From GCA-2698665 sp047611265 (GTDB taxonomy: Bacteria; Pseudomonadota; Gammaproteobacteria; GCA-002705445; GCA-002716945): 64,000 nt of DNA. Location: contig JBLFWM010000002.1 in assembly GCA_047611265.1 (NCBI GenBank), positions 62,001-126,000 of the forward strand. Reading direction: 5' to 3'. The notes beneath the pieces were generated by a model. It saw only the letters and a program-made list of their open reading frames with translations. It was not told the DNA's origin and searched no databases. Shown here one piece after another: positions 52,324-61,475 of this stretch. Position 1 is the first letter of the stretch. The number at the start of each line of letters is the position of its first letter. The translations under genes and the position numbers were made by a program.

Positions 52324-53403
52324 ATGAATTCTAATAAAAAAATCATAGTTGGTATGTCAGGAGGCGTAGATTCCTCTATAACAGCCGTATTGTTGAAGCA
52401 ATCTGGTTATGACGTTTCAGGGTTATTTATGAAAAATTGGGAAGAAGATGATTCTAATGACGCTTGTAATTCAAAAAGAGACTATGATGATGCGCTTAGA
52501 ATATCTAAAAAATTAGGGATAAAACTTTCTATGGTAAATTTTTCAGATAAGTACTGGGACTTAGTTTTTAAAAGATTTATTGATGAACTGAATCAAGGCC
52601 TAACTCCTAACCCTGATATTTATTGTAATAAAGAAATAAAGTTTAACTATTTCATGAACTATGCCTTATCTCTTGGATGCGATAAAGTTGCAACAGGTCA
52701 TTATGCGATGATAAAGGAAAATGGGTCGGACCTAACATTAAATATTCCTAAAGATAGATCCAAAGATCAAACATATTTTCTATATATGTTAAATCAAAGC
52801 ATCATGAAGAACTTGCTCTTCCCTCTTCAAGATATTGATAAAAATGAAGTTAAAAATATTGCCAAAGATTTTGATTTATCTATTTATCAAAAAAAAGAAA
52901 GTATGGGTATATGCTTTATAGGGAAAAAGGATTTTTCAAGTTTTATTAAGAAATATATAAATACTAAACATGGCAATATATGCGATGAAGATGGTTATGT
53001 TCTTGGAGAACATGATGGTCTTTTTAACTACACAATTGGGCAACGAAAAGGTATAAGAATTGGTGGAAATAAAAATTATAGTGAGAAACCGTGGTTTGTT
53101 ATCAGCAAAGACATTGGTGGGAATAAATTAATTATAAGCCAGAATCAAGATAGGTTGATTTCATCAGGAAAAGTGGGTCTTGAAAATATGAGTTGGATAC
53201 GCTCACAACCTTCTGTAAATTTTAAATGCAAAGCAAGATTTCGACATGGAGGGAAATTGATACCTGTCAATGTTACTCAAGATAATAATAAATATCACTT
53301 AGATATGTTAGATGGAGAGAGAGCAATTACTCCTGGGCAATCAGCCGTATTATATGACCATGATGAATGCATAGGCGGAGGCATAATTAGTTACGTATGT
53401 TAA
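52324..53403 (+). CDS. mnmA: tRNA-specific 2-thiouridylase MnmA
   Basis: A 359-residue enzyme placing sulfur on U34 of certain tRNAs. The PP-loop is GMSGGVDSSITAVLL at 9-23, followed by GLFMKNWEEDD, the catalytic Cys in NPDIYCNKEIKFNYF and the second in MGICFIGKKDF. The C-terminal barrel includes TIGQRKGIRIGG. It overlaps hflD by seven bases, as in many gammaproteobacteria. Confidence 0.96.
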   Translation: MNSNKKIIVGMSGGVDSSITAVLLKQSGYDVSGLFMKNWEEDDSNDACNSKRDYDDALRISKKLGIKLSMVNFSDKYWDLVFKRFIDELNQGLTPNPDIYCNKEIKFNYFMNYALSLGCDKVATGHYAMIKENGSDLTLNIPKDRSKDQTYFLYMLNQSIMKNLLFPLQDIDKNEVKNIAKDFDLSIYQKKESMGICFIGKKDFSSFIKKYINTKHGNICDEDGYVLGEHDGLFNYTIGQRKGIRIGGNKNYSEKPWFVISKDIGGNKLIISQNQDRLISSGKVGLENMSWIRSQPSVNFKCKARFRHGGKLIPVNVTQDNNKYHLDMLDGERAITPGQSAVLYDHDECIGGGIISYVC

Positions 53404-54023
53404 TAAAGAATATAGATGAGCAAATAATAGCGCTAGCAGGCTTATATCAATCTTGTTATGTCGTATCAAATATTGCTTGGAAAGGTGAATATAACGAGCA
53501 GGACTTCCTTCCTCTGGTTAATAGTATTTTACAAATTGACTCTACAATTGTTAAAGATATATATATAGATATTGATAACATTAAATCAGGATTTACTTAT
53601 CTAAGAAAACAAATAATAGGTGATATATTCACAAGAAGTAGTGAAACAAGAAGGTATGTGGCATCTTTAAAAATATTATCTAATCATTTAATGGGTAATC
53701 AGAAAACTATAGGTTTAATACAAACCTTGTTGAAAGAATTAGAAGAAAATACTAGTGACCTAACCACAGACCAAAAAGCTCAAAAATTATCAGAGATATA
53801 CCAAAAAACACTGAGTAAATTTGAACCTAGAATTATCGTGAATGGAGAAAATAAATACCTTACCGACCCTATTCAAGCGTCAAGAATAAGAACGGCTCTA
53901 TTTGCAGGCGTAAGAGCAACTCTTTTATGGGAACAGCTTGGAGGATCTAAATGGAAACTATTTCTATTCAAATCCTCTTTCTCAAAGAAAATAGATACTT
54001 ACATTAACTCTACGAAGAATTAG
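53397..54023 (+). CDS. hflD: High-frequency lysogenization protein HflD homologue
   Basis: A 208-residue helical protein with the family pattern: IALAGLYQSCYVVSNIAWKG near 11-30, the central YLRKQIIGD and a late IRTALFAGVRATLLWEQLGGS. It is membrane-associated in E. coli; its housekeeping role is unclear. The mnmA-hflD-purB order is common in this class; here hflD converges with acnA, and purB lies 6 kb away. Confidence 0.9.
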   Translation: MLIKNIDEQIIALAGLYQSCYVVSNIAWKGEYNEQDFLPLVNSILQIDSTIVKDIYIDIDNIKSGFTYLRKQIIGDIFTRSSETRRYVASLKILSNHLMGNQKTIGLIQTLLKELEENTSDLTTDQKAQKLSEIYQKTLSKFEPRIIVNGENKYLTDPIQASRIRTALFAGVRATLLWEQLGGSKWKLFLFKSSFSKKIDTYINSTKN

Positions 54024-56601
54024 CAATATTCTTTAACACGTAATTAAGTATTCCGTCACTTGTAAAATAATTCCATTCCATAGCAGTATCTATTCTTATT
54101 TTTACACTAAACTCAAATGGTTTGCCGTCTTTAGTAGTCATAACTTTAACTGACTTATCATTTATTTTTATTTCATCAATTGTAAATTGAGAAGTTTTAT
54201 CTAAACCCAGCGAGTCAAAATTATTATTATCCAAGTACTCTAAAGGTAATACACCCATTCCTACAAGATTGGAGCGATGAATACGTTCATAGCTTTCTGC
54301 TATAACTGCTCTCACACCCAATAACTTAGTTCCCTTTGCAGCCCAATCTCTTGAAGAACCACAACCATAATTTTTACCAGAAAAAATAATAAGACTATCG
54401 TTTGATTTTCTATATTTTTCAGCAGCATCAAATATAGACATTTCTTCTTTTGATGGAATATGTATTGTGAAACCACCAGTTGTTTCAGGGACAAGTTTAT
54501 TAGCAATTCTAATATTTGCAAATGTTCCTCTTTTCATAATCTTATAGTTGCCTCTTCTAGAACCATAAGAATTAAAATCTGCAACTTGAGTCCCATTTTT
54601 GACTAAGAATTTTCCAGCAGGTGTTGAATCTTTGAAAGACCCAGCAGGTGATATATGATCAGTTGTAACACTATCTCCTAGAATTAATAATGGGTAAGCA
54701 TTAGTTATTGAGTCAAGCTTATGCAAATCATCATCTATGTTTTCAAAAAATGGAGATGGCTGTATATATGTTGAATCTTCTTGCCAATCAAAATATTCAG
54801 AATCATCTGTACTGATATCTTTCCAGTTTGTATCACCATCAAATAGATCCGCGTATGAATCAGTGAACATCTTTCTGTCAATATTCGCATCAACAACTGC
54901 ACGTATATCATCTGATGAAGGCCAGATATCACTTAGATACACATCATTCCCGCTTAAATCTTTACCAAGACTTTCTTTAGATATATCAAGTCCAATTTGC
55001 CCAACTAAAGAATAAGCAATTACAAGCATTGGCGATGCTAAGAAATTCATTTTTATCTCTGGATGAATACGTCCTTCAAAGTTTCTATTACCAGATAATA
55101 TTGAACTGACTATAAGATCTTTGTTGGCAATTTCTTCCACATACTTATCTTTTAATGGTCCTGAGTTACCAATACATGTTGTGCAACCATAACCAATAAT
55201 ATTAAAACCAAGCTTATCAAAATACTCAATTAATTCAGCTTTCTCTAAATAGTTTTTAACAACTCTAGATCCAGGAGCTAATGATGTTTTGACCCATTCC
55301 TTGACCTTCAGTCCTTTTTCAACAGCTTTTTTAGCTAATAAGCCGGCACCAATAATTACACTAGGATTAGATGTATTAGTACAGCTTGTAATCGCAGCAA
55401 TCATTATTGCTCCATCTACTATTCCTGAATCATCTAAAGATTTATCTTTTTTTTGTTTTGTAATTTCATCTGTTACGACCTTTTTAACATCTCTAAGATT
55501 AACTCTGTCCTCTGGTCTCTTTGGGCCAGACAAGCATGCTTGTACGCTAGAAATATCAAGAGATAAATTATCACTATAAATAATTTCATCAGATGAATCT
55601 CTGAATAGGCCAACTTTTTTAGAATATTCTTCAATTATTTTTATATGTGATTCTTCTTTACCCGTAGTATTCATATAACTTAAAGTCATATCATCTATAG
55701 GAAAAAATCCACATGTAGCACCATACTCTGGAGCCATATTTGCTATAGTACAGCGATCTGCAATTGATAAGAAATCTAGAGCGTCACCATAAAATTCTAC
55801 AAATTTACCAACAACATTTGCTTTACGTAATTGCTCAACTATAGTTAAAACCAAATCAGTTGCAGTAGTAGATTTCTCTAGTTTTCCAGTTAAATTAAAA
55901 CCTATTACTTCTGGTAATAACATAGGTATTGGTTGTCCTAACATAGCAGCTTCTGCTTCAATGCCTCCAACTCCCCATCCAAGCACACCAAGGCCATTAA
56001 CCATTGTAGTGTGGGAATCTGTCCCTACTACTGTATCAGGATATAAAGACTCATTCTTATTGAAAATTACTTGAGAAATATACTCGATATTAATTTGATG
56101 AATAATACCATTGTTAGGCGGTACAATTCTAAGGTTTTCAAATGCACTCTGTCCCCATTTTAACAATCTATATCTTTCAATATTTCTTTTATATTCAAGC
56201 TGTGTATTTAAATCTTTAGAGTCAGCGGTACCATAATGATCGACCATAACAGAATGGTCTATTATTAAGTCAGTCTGGCATTGAGGATTAATTAATTTTG
56301 GATCTCCATTTAATTTTTTAACAGCATCACGCATAGACGCTAAATCAACAACCGCAGGTACACCAGTAAAATCTTGCATGATAACTCGACTAGGGTAAAA
56401 AGTTATTTCTGTTTGATCTTGAATACTTCCATTCCATGACAGGAATTTATTAATAACATCACCTGAGTCAGATTTATTATTTCTTATATAGTTTTCAAAT
56501 AATACTCTAAGCGAGTATGGCAAGTGTTTAATGTCAGCTTTGTTAATATTATAAATATCATATAACTGGTCTGATTGCTTAAGTTTATCTTTAAAATCCA
56601 T
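54010..56601 (-). CDS. acnA: Aconitate hydratase AcnA
   Basis: An 863-residue enzyme interconverting citrate and isocitrate. The [4Fe-4S] ligands are in AITSCTNTSNP (near 403) and GYGCTTCIGNSGP (near 469 and 472). DSHTTMVNGLGVLGWGVGG and the swivelling-domain NYGCGSSRDWAAKG are also typical. Length is normal. It lies downstream of the three-gene membrane cassette in the same direction, with a 60-base gap. Confidence 0.96.
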   Translation of the reverse strand: MDFKDKLKQSDQLYDIYNINKADIKHLPYSLRVLFENYIRNNKSDSGDVINKFLSWNGSIQDQTEITFYPSRVIMQDFTGVPAVVDLASMRDAVKKLNGDPKLINPQCQTDLIIDHSVMVDHYGTADSKDLNTQLEYKRNIERYRLLKWGQSAFENLRIVPPNNGIIHQINIEYISQVIFNKNESLYPDTVVGTDSHTTMVNGLGVLGWGVGGIEAEAAMLGQPIPMLLPEVIGFNLTGKLEKSTTATDLVLTIVEQLRKANVVGKFVEFYGDALDFLSIADRCTIANMAPEYGATCGFFPIDDMTLSYMNTTGKEESHIKIIEEYSKKVGLFRDSSDEIIYSDNLSLDISSVQACLSGPKRPEDRVNLRDVKKVVTDEITKQKKDKSLDDSGIVDGAIMIAAITSCTNTSNPSVIIGAGLLAKKAVEKGLKVKEWVKTSLAPGSRVVKNYLEKAELIEYFDKLGFNIIGYGCTTCIGNSGPLKDKYVEEIANKDLIVSSILSGNRNFEGRIHPEIKMNFLASPMLVIAYSLVGQIGLDISKESLGKDLSGNDVYLSDIWPSSDDIRAVVDANIDRKMFTDSYADLFDGDTNWKDISTDDSEYFDWQEDSTYIQPSPFFENIDDDLHKLDSITNAYPLLILGDSVTTDHISPAGSFKDSTPAGKFLVKNGTQVADFNSYGSRRGNYKIMKRGTFANIRIANKLVPETTGGFTIHIPSKEEMSIFDAAEKYRKSNDSLIIFSGKNYGCGSSRDWAAKGTKLLGVRAVIAESYERIHRSNLVGMGVLPLEYLDNNNFDSLGLDKTSQFTIDEIKINDKSVKVMTTKDGKPFEFSVKIRIDTAMEWNYFTSDGILNYVLKNIANSS

Positions 56602-56662
56602 GTTTTCTTATCCCTCAAAAAATTGTCAATATTTTATCATATAATATAAGAAAAATTCTGTT

Positions 56663-57097
56663 TTATTTAGCTGGCACTACTTTTTTAATATATTCAATGC
56701 TGATTCCATAAGGATTATCAGCCTTATTCTTATCAAAAACCCCAATTATCTTCTTACCCTCATTTATTTTGATCATGGCCTCGCTTAAAATATCTTCTAG
56801 TTTTTTACTATATTTTAATTTATACAATCTAGGGAGAGAGTTATTTGAAATATTTTTGATCAGAATAATGAATTGATTATCTATCTTTTTAACATATAAA
56901 ATATTAAATTTATCAGGGAAATCTGATGTTACCGGGTATCCAAGGTTGTCAAATATTTTAACCTGTAAAAATAAAAATAAAAATAATATTGATATCGATA
57001 AATATATCATTTTTTTAAAAGATTCTTTTTTCATAAGAGCAAAAATTAATATTCCATAAACTATTGTTAATAATATAATGATAAAGTAAATATTCAT
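56663..57097 (-). CDS. Membrane-anchored protein of unknown function, third gene of the ExbB-like cassette
   Basis: A 144-residue protein with two hydrophobic segments near 3-21 and 30-46, then about 95 polar residues ending NPYGISIEYIKKVVPAK. The soluble domain has a beta-rich look (FIILIKNISNNSLPRLYKL). No family recognised. It starts five bases after the DUF2135-like gene, so the three genes form one unit. It may be a third subunit or assembly factor. Confidence 0.6.
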   Translation of the reverse strand: MNIYFIIILLTIVYGILIFALMKKESFKKMIYLSISILFLFLFLQVKIFDNLGYPVTSDFPDKFNILYVKKIDNQFIILIKNISNNSLPRLYKLKYSKKLEDILSEAMIKINEGKKIIGVFDKNKADNPYGISIEYIKKVVPAK

Positions 57098-57102
57098 TTC
57101 TA

Positions 57103-57705
57103 TTAATAACCCTTTAAGCTATATGGGGTGAGGATTTCATTATTAGCATAAATAGATTTAAAATTACCCTCTGAGTCAAGACGGAATTTTGTTATTGTTA
57201 GCTCTGAGTCTTCATTCTTTAGAATAACGTCTCCTACAAATACCAATCTTAAAGATGGATTTACTTTTTCAATAATTATTTTAGCTTCAACCGGATCATT
57301 GCTCTTATGGTCATATAAATATAAATTCACAACATATTCTCCTGGGATAATACCTCGTAACGTTACTACTTCACGGTTTATGGGATAAATAACTTCTTTG
57401 CCATCAATTATAACTTTATCATTGATTACTCCTCTGTCGTCCCTATCCAAATGCAGCCAGCCAGCGTCTTTTTTTAAATATGATACGATTTCACCATTAG
57501 GATCCTTTACCCAAAGATCTATATCGTCAGGAAGGCTATCTTTCCAATCAACAGTTATAATATACTCAGCTTTCATATTAACATTACCAAGTTTAGTAAT
57601 AGGATTAATAAATAATATAGTTATGAAAAATAGAAATGTAAAACCTAGAAGAATATTGAATAATAAATCTGTAAATGGATCAAAGTTAGAATATCTTTTT
57701 TTCAT
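57103..57705 (-). CDS. MotB/ExbD-like membrane anchor with DUF2135-like periplasmic domain
   Basis: A 200-residue protein. A short basic cytoplasmic start is followed by FDPFTDLLFNILLGFTFLFF, a single membrane helix at about 12-33 with acidic residues Asp9 and Asp13 at its entry, as in ExbD (PLIDVML) and MotB (DFMTAMM), where one Asp carries protons. The outer part has DDIDLWVKDPNGEIVSYLKK and EYVVNLYLYDHKS, like DUF2135 domains, in place of the OmpA-like peptidoglycan-binding domain of MotB. It overlaps the channel gene by 20 bases. Confidence 0.65.
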   Translation of the reverse strand: MKKRYSNFDPFTDLLFNILLGFTFLFFITILFINPITKLGNVNMKAEYIITVDWKDSLPDDIDLWVKDPNGEIVSYLKKDAGWLHLDRDDRGVINDKVIIDGKEVIYPINREVVTLRGIIPGEYVVNLYLYDHKSNDPVEAKIIIEKVNPSLRLVFVGDVILKNEDSELTITKFRLDSEGNFKSIYANNEILTPYSLKGY

Positions 57706-58429
57706 CTTTATAAATTTTCTTTAGTTCATCGTCAAAAAAAGGAATGCATGTATTGCATGTATGAAATATTTTATAAATAAATATCTCTAAATATTTATAC
57801 TGCATTGATAATAAAATTGATGTTACTAAACCAGTTAATGTTGTATATAAAGCAACTTTCATTCCATCGCTCATATTCTGAAGCAATGTATTCATTAACG
57901 TTAAATCAAAATTTTCAATCTCAGTGATTGCTGATAACATTATAATAAATCCTATGACTGTTCCAACCAATCCTAATTTTAATAATAAATCTACGACAAA
58001 CCATCCTATTTCTAATTTGCTAGTTAAATCATTTTCAAAGCTATTCCTGGCCTCCTCTATCTCCTTATTGTTAGAAGTTAGGGAGATAATTGACGTGATA
58101 TATTTTGCTAAAGTTATATCGTCATGATGATTTGATTTCTCAAAAGAAATAATATTTTTTACTGCATCTTTTTTTGAATCAGATGATAAATTTTCTAGAA
58201 ATAATTTAATATTTAGATACCTGTCTTTAATAAAAAATAATTCAATTCCAACTTTTAAAGTAAAAATAAAGAAAATAAATATTATTAAAGAGGAAATATG
58301 ACTGATATCATTAGACAACATTAAGAGTAAGAAACCAAATTGATGTGCTACTAGCAACGAAATAATTAAACTTATAAAAAATAAAAACCATTTTATAAAA
58401 ATTAAATCACTTGCGTGTTTTTTTAACAT
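57686..58429 (-). CDS. MotA/TolQ/ExbB-family proton channel-like protein
   Basis: A 247-residue membrane protein with four likely membrane helices: about 10-33, 41-64, 140-167 and 190-212. The last two carry the family core: KLGLVGTVIGFIIMLSAI and SDGMKVALYTTLTGLVTSIL, with the small and polar residues lining the channel in TolQ, ExbB and MotA. The cytoplasmic loop (70-135) is charged. It is encoded with an ExbD/MotB-like partner and an unknown membrane protein, and starts seven bases after the fumC stop. Confidence 0.8.
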   Translation of the reverse strand: MLKKHASDLIFIKWFLFFISLIISLLVAHQFGFLLLMLSNDISHISSLIIFIFFIFTLKVGIELFFIKDRYLNIKLFLENLSSDSKKDAVKNIISFEKSNHHDDITLAKYITSIISLTSNNKEIEEARNSFENDLTSKLEIGWFVVDLLLKLGLVGTVIGFIIMLSAITEIENFDLTLMNTLLQNMSDGMKVALYTTLTGLVTSILLSMQYKYLEIFIYKIFHTCNTCIPFFDDELKKIYKDEKKIF

Positions 58430-58435
58430 AATTAG

Positions 58436-59815
58436 TTAGATTAATTTTTTTGGGTCTAATAACTTCAAGATCTGAGATCTTGTTAAATCAGTTTTTTCTT
58501 CCGTGATATCTGTAATTGATTTATTTGTCTTATAAGCTTCTTTTACTATTTTTGACGCTAAGTCATAACCAATGGTTTCATTTAATTTAGTGGCAATTAT
58601 AGGATTCTTTTCCAAATTAGATTTAATATTTTTTTCATTTACTTTAAAAGTATCAACAGCATCAGCTAAAGAATAAACAGAATTTATTAATAAATTAAAA
58701 GACTCTATTGTATTTTTTGCAATAAGAGGAAGCATTGTATTTAGCTGAAAACTTCCAGATATACAAGCTATGTTGATAGCATTATGATTACCTGTTACCT
58801 GTGCCATCGCCATTAATACTGCCTCAGGAATCACAGGGTTTATTTTGCCTGGCATTATGCTGCTTCCTGGTTGCAAAGGTTTCAGAGTAATCTCTGAGAG
58901 ACCTGAAACTGGCCCGCTGTTCATCCATCTTAAGTCATTAGATATCTTTGTTAGACATGACGCTACTCTGAGCAATGCTCCGCTCATGGTTAAGATATGA
59001 TTTTGAGAACTAATCATTTCAGATTTATTTGGATTAGATGTAAATTTTGCACCTGTCTTGCCTAGTATTTTATTTAATTCAGCAGAAACTAATTTCCCAA
59101 AGTTCTTTGGGGCATTTAACCCTGTTCCAATCGCAGTTCCACCTATAGGCAAATACTGTAATTCTTCAGCGCTTTGAAGCAATGGCTGGTTGCAGTGCAC
59201 TACCTGCTCTCTCCAAGACTCTATTTCATAACTAAATGACAAAGGCACGGCATCCATTAAATGTGTTCTGCCAGACTTGATAACATCTTTCACTTCAAAT
59301 TCTTTATCAATTAATTTCATTGTAAAATAATCTAGGGCATCATTTAATTCTAAAGCTAACAGCACAGAGCAAATATTTATTGTTGTTGGGATTACATCAT
59401 TTGAACTCTGTGATTTATTGATATCATCATTAGGATGAACTTTTTTCTTAAGTTTGTTAGAGACAGTAGTTGCTAATACTTCATTCATATTCATATTAGT
59501 GCTTGTACCCGATCCTGTTTGATATAAATCAATCGGAAATTGATCATAATATTTATCAATATTTTTATGAATATCTAATGCGCAACTGCTGATAGCTTTT
59601 GCTGTTGTGGCTGGCATTAATTTTGCTTTATAATTAGCCAATGCGCAAGCAGCTTTCAGCGCAGCCAATGACTCTATAAAATCTGGAGGAAAAACGTCTC
59701 CGCTAATTTTAAAGTTATCTATTGCTCTTTGGGTTTGAGCTCCATAAAGTGCAGTTTTAGGAACCTTTACCTTTCCTAATGAATCCTCTTCTGTTCTAAA
59801 AGTAATTTTTTTCAT
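58436..59815 (-). CDS. fumC: Fumarate hydratase class II
   Basis: A 459-residue iron-free fumarase. QTGSGTSTNMNMNEVLA near 95-112, RTHLMDAVPLSFS and the signature GSSIMPGKINPVIPEA are present. It hydrates fumarate to malate. It is divergent from purB, and its transcript may run on into the membrane cassette and acnA. Confidence 0.97.
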   Translation of the reverse strand: MKKITFRTEEDSLGKVKVPKTALYGAQTQRAIDNFKISGDVFPPDFIESLAALKAACALANYKAKLMPATTAKAISSCALDIHKNIDKYYDQFPIDLYQTGSGTSTNMNMNEVLATTVSNKLKKKVHPNDDINKSQSSNDVIPTTINICSVLLALELNDALDYFTMKLIDKEFEVKDVIKSGRTHLMDAVPLSFSYEIESWREQVVHCNQPLLQSAEELQYLPIGGTAIGTGLNAPKNFGKLVSAELNKILGKTGAKFTSNPNKSEMISSQNHILTMSGALLRVASCLTKISNDLRWMNSGPVSGLSEITLKPLQPGSSIMPGKINPVIPEAVLMAMAQVTGNHNAINIACISGSFQLNTMLPLIAKNTIESFNLLINSVYSLADAVDTFKVNEKNIKSNLEKNPIIATKLNETIGYDLASKIVKEAYKTNKSITDITEEKTDLTRSQILKLLDPKKLI

Positions 59816-59872
59816 ATGATTTTTTTAAATTTATAATTATTATTATGTTATAATATCATCTTTGAGATAAAT

Positions 59873-61246
59873 GTGGTTATGAAAAAAGATGATTTACTCT
59901 CAATCTCTCCCCTAGACGGAAGATATTCAGATGCATGCAAAGACATAAGTGATGTCTTCTCCGAATACAGCTTAATCAAACATAGAGTTTTTATTGAGAT
60001 CAAATGGTTCATATTTTTGTCAAAAATTGACAAAATTAAAGGGCTTCCAAAAATAAAGCTTAAGGATGAAAAATTCTTACTAAATATTTATGACAGTTTT
60101 AGCTTGAATGATGCAAGACTAGTTAAAAAACTTGAGAGTACAACCAAGCATGATGTGAAGGCTGTAGAATATTTCTTAAAATTAAAGTTTGATACTAATT
60201 CTAGTCTTAAAAAATATAAAGAATATATTCATATATGCTGTACTTCGGAAGATATCAATAATCTCTCTTATGCTCTTATGGTGAAGACAGGCCAGAGTTT
60301 AATACTAAATAAGCTCAATACCCTGAATGTATTAATTAAAAAATATATAAAAAAATATTCTAAAAATGTTATGTTGTCACATACCCATGGTCAACCTGCA
60401 ACTCCAACATCAATGGGTAAAGAATTCTTAAACTTCTATTCTAGGCTCGCTCTTTTACAAAAAAAAATAAAAGATCTTAGAGTTATGGGAAAATTTAATG
60501 GTGCTACGGGAAATTATTCTGCCCATAGCATAACCTTTCCAAATATAAACTGGCCTGTTATTAACAAAAAATTTATTAATAGCTTAGGGGTTCAAGAGAA
60601 TAAATATACAACTCAAATAGAACCTCATGATTATATTTGTGAAATCTCTAATAATATAGCTCATGTAAATTCTATACTTATTGGATTCTCTCAAGATATG
60701 TGGTCATATATTTCAAAAAATTATTTTATACAAAAAAATATTGCCGGGGAAATTGGTTCTTCTACAATGCCTCATAAGATTAACCCTATTAATTTTGAAA
60801 ATGCTGAAGGTAATCTAGGTTTAGCCAATAGTGTATTAAAATTTTTATCTGAAAAGCTAACGATATCTAGACTTCAAAGAGATTTATCAGATTCGACAGT
60901 ACTAAGAAATATTGGGATTTCATTTGGTTATTCATACCTAGCTTATGAAAACCTAATGACAGGACTATATAAGTTATCAATAAATAGTAAAAAAATTGAT
61001 GGCGATATTGTTGACGCATGGGAAATATTAGCTGAACCCATACAAATGGTTGCCAGAAAATATAATATTTCAAATTCTTATGAGCTGCTAAAGCAAGTGA
61101 CTAGAGGCAAAATAGTAGACAAAGAAGTCATACATAGACTTATTATATCTCTTAAGATACCGGAAAATGAGAAAAAATTACTTCTTAATCTGACACCCAA
61201 AAAATATATTGGTTATGCAATAAAGCTATGTAATGAGAAACACTAG
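59873..61246 (+). CDS. purB: Adenylosuccinate lyase
   Basis: A 457-residue enzyme acting twice in purine synthesis. SPLDGRYSDACKDISDVFSE at the N-terminus, MLSHTHGQPATPTSMGKE and the signature GEIGSSTMPHKINPINFENA are present. The ATG at 59873 is reasonable; one codon later, ATGAAAAAAG is an equally good start. It overlaps the next small gene by 14 bases. Confidence 0.96.
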   Translation: MVMKKDDLLSISPLDGRYSDACKDISDVFSEYSLIKHRVFIEIKWFIFLSKIDKIKGLPKIKLKDEKFLLNIYDSFSLNDARLVKKLESTTKHDVKAVEYFLKLKFDTNSSLKKYKEYIHICCTSEDINNLSYALMVKTGQSLILNKLNTLNVLIKKYIKKYSKNVMLSHTHGQPATPTSMGKEFLNFYSRLALLQKKIKDLRVMGKFNGATGNYSAHSITFPNINWPVINKKFINSLGVQENKYTTQIEPHDYICEISNNIAHVNSILIGFSQDMWSYISKNYFIQKNIAGEIGSSTMPHKINPINFENAEGNLGLANSVLKFLSEKLTISRLQRDLSDSTVLRNIGISFGYSYLAYENLMTGLYKLSINSKKIDGDIVDAWEILAEPIQMVARKYNISNSYELLKQVTRGKIVDKEVIHRLIISLKIPENEKKLLLNLTPKKYIGYAIKLCNEKH

Positions 61247-61475
61247 CCTTAATAATATAGTCCAGCTTGAAAATTTTATTCAATCATATGGTCATGAATT
61301 TCAATCAATCGGCAATGAGATAAAAATATATTTACTGAATGATAGCGAGATTCATATTATTATTAATGGTTACATTGAGATTTATGCTTATGATATATCA
61401 GGTTCAGATAATAGATATTCGTTAAAAAATATAGAGGATGCTAAAACTATTTTAAAACAGTTTCTTATTTCTTAG
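61233..61475 (+). CDS. Hypothetical protein, 80 residues
   Basis: The frame begins inside the end of purB and reads MRNTSLNNIVQLENFIQSYG, then a beta-rich centre (EIHIIINGYIEIYAYDI) and a helical end. No signal peptide or known domain. It overlaps the 3' end of lysS (opposite strand) by 11 bases. Coupled to purB, it is probably real but of unknown role. Confidence 0.5.
   Translation: MRNTSLNNIVQLENFIQSYGHEFQSIGNEIKIYLLNDSEIHIIINGYIEIYAYDISGSDNRYSLKNIEDAKTILKQFLIS

Noticed and set aside
56663..58429. A Zorya-type defence system
   Set aside because: Only a MotA-like and an anchor-like gene are present; the partner lacks an OmpA-like domain and no ZorC, ZorD or ZorE-like gene is nearby.
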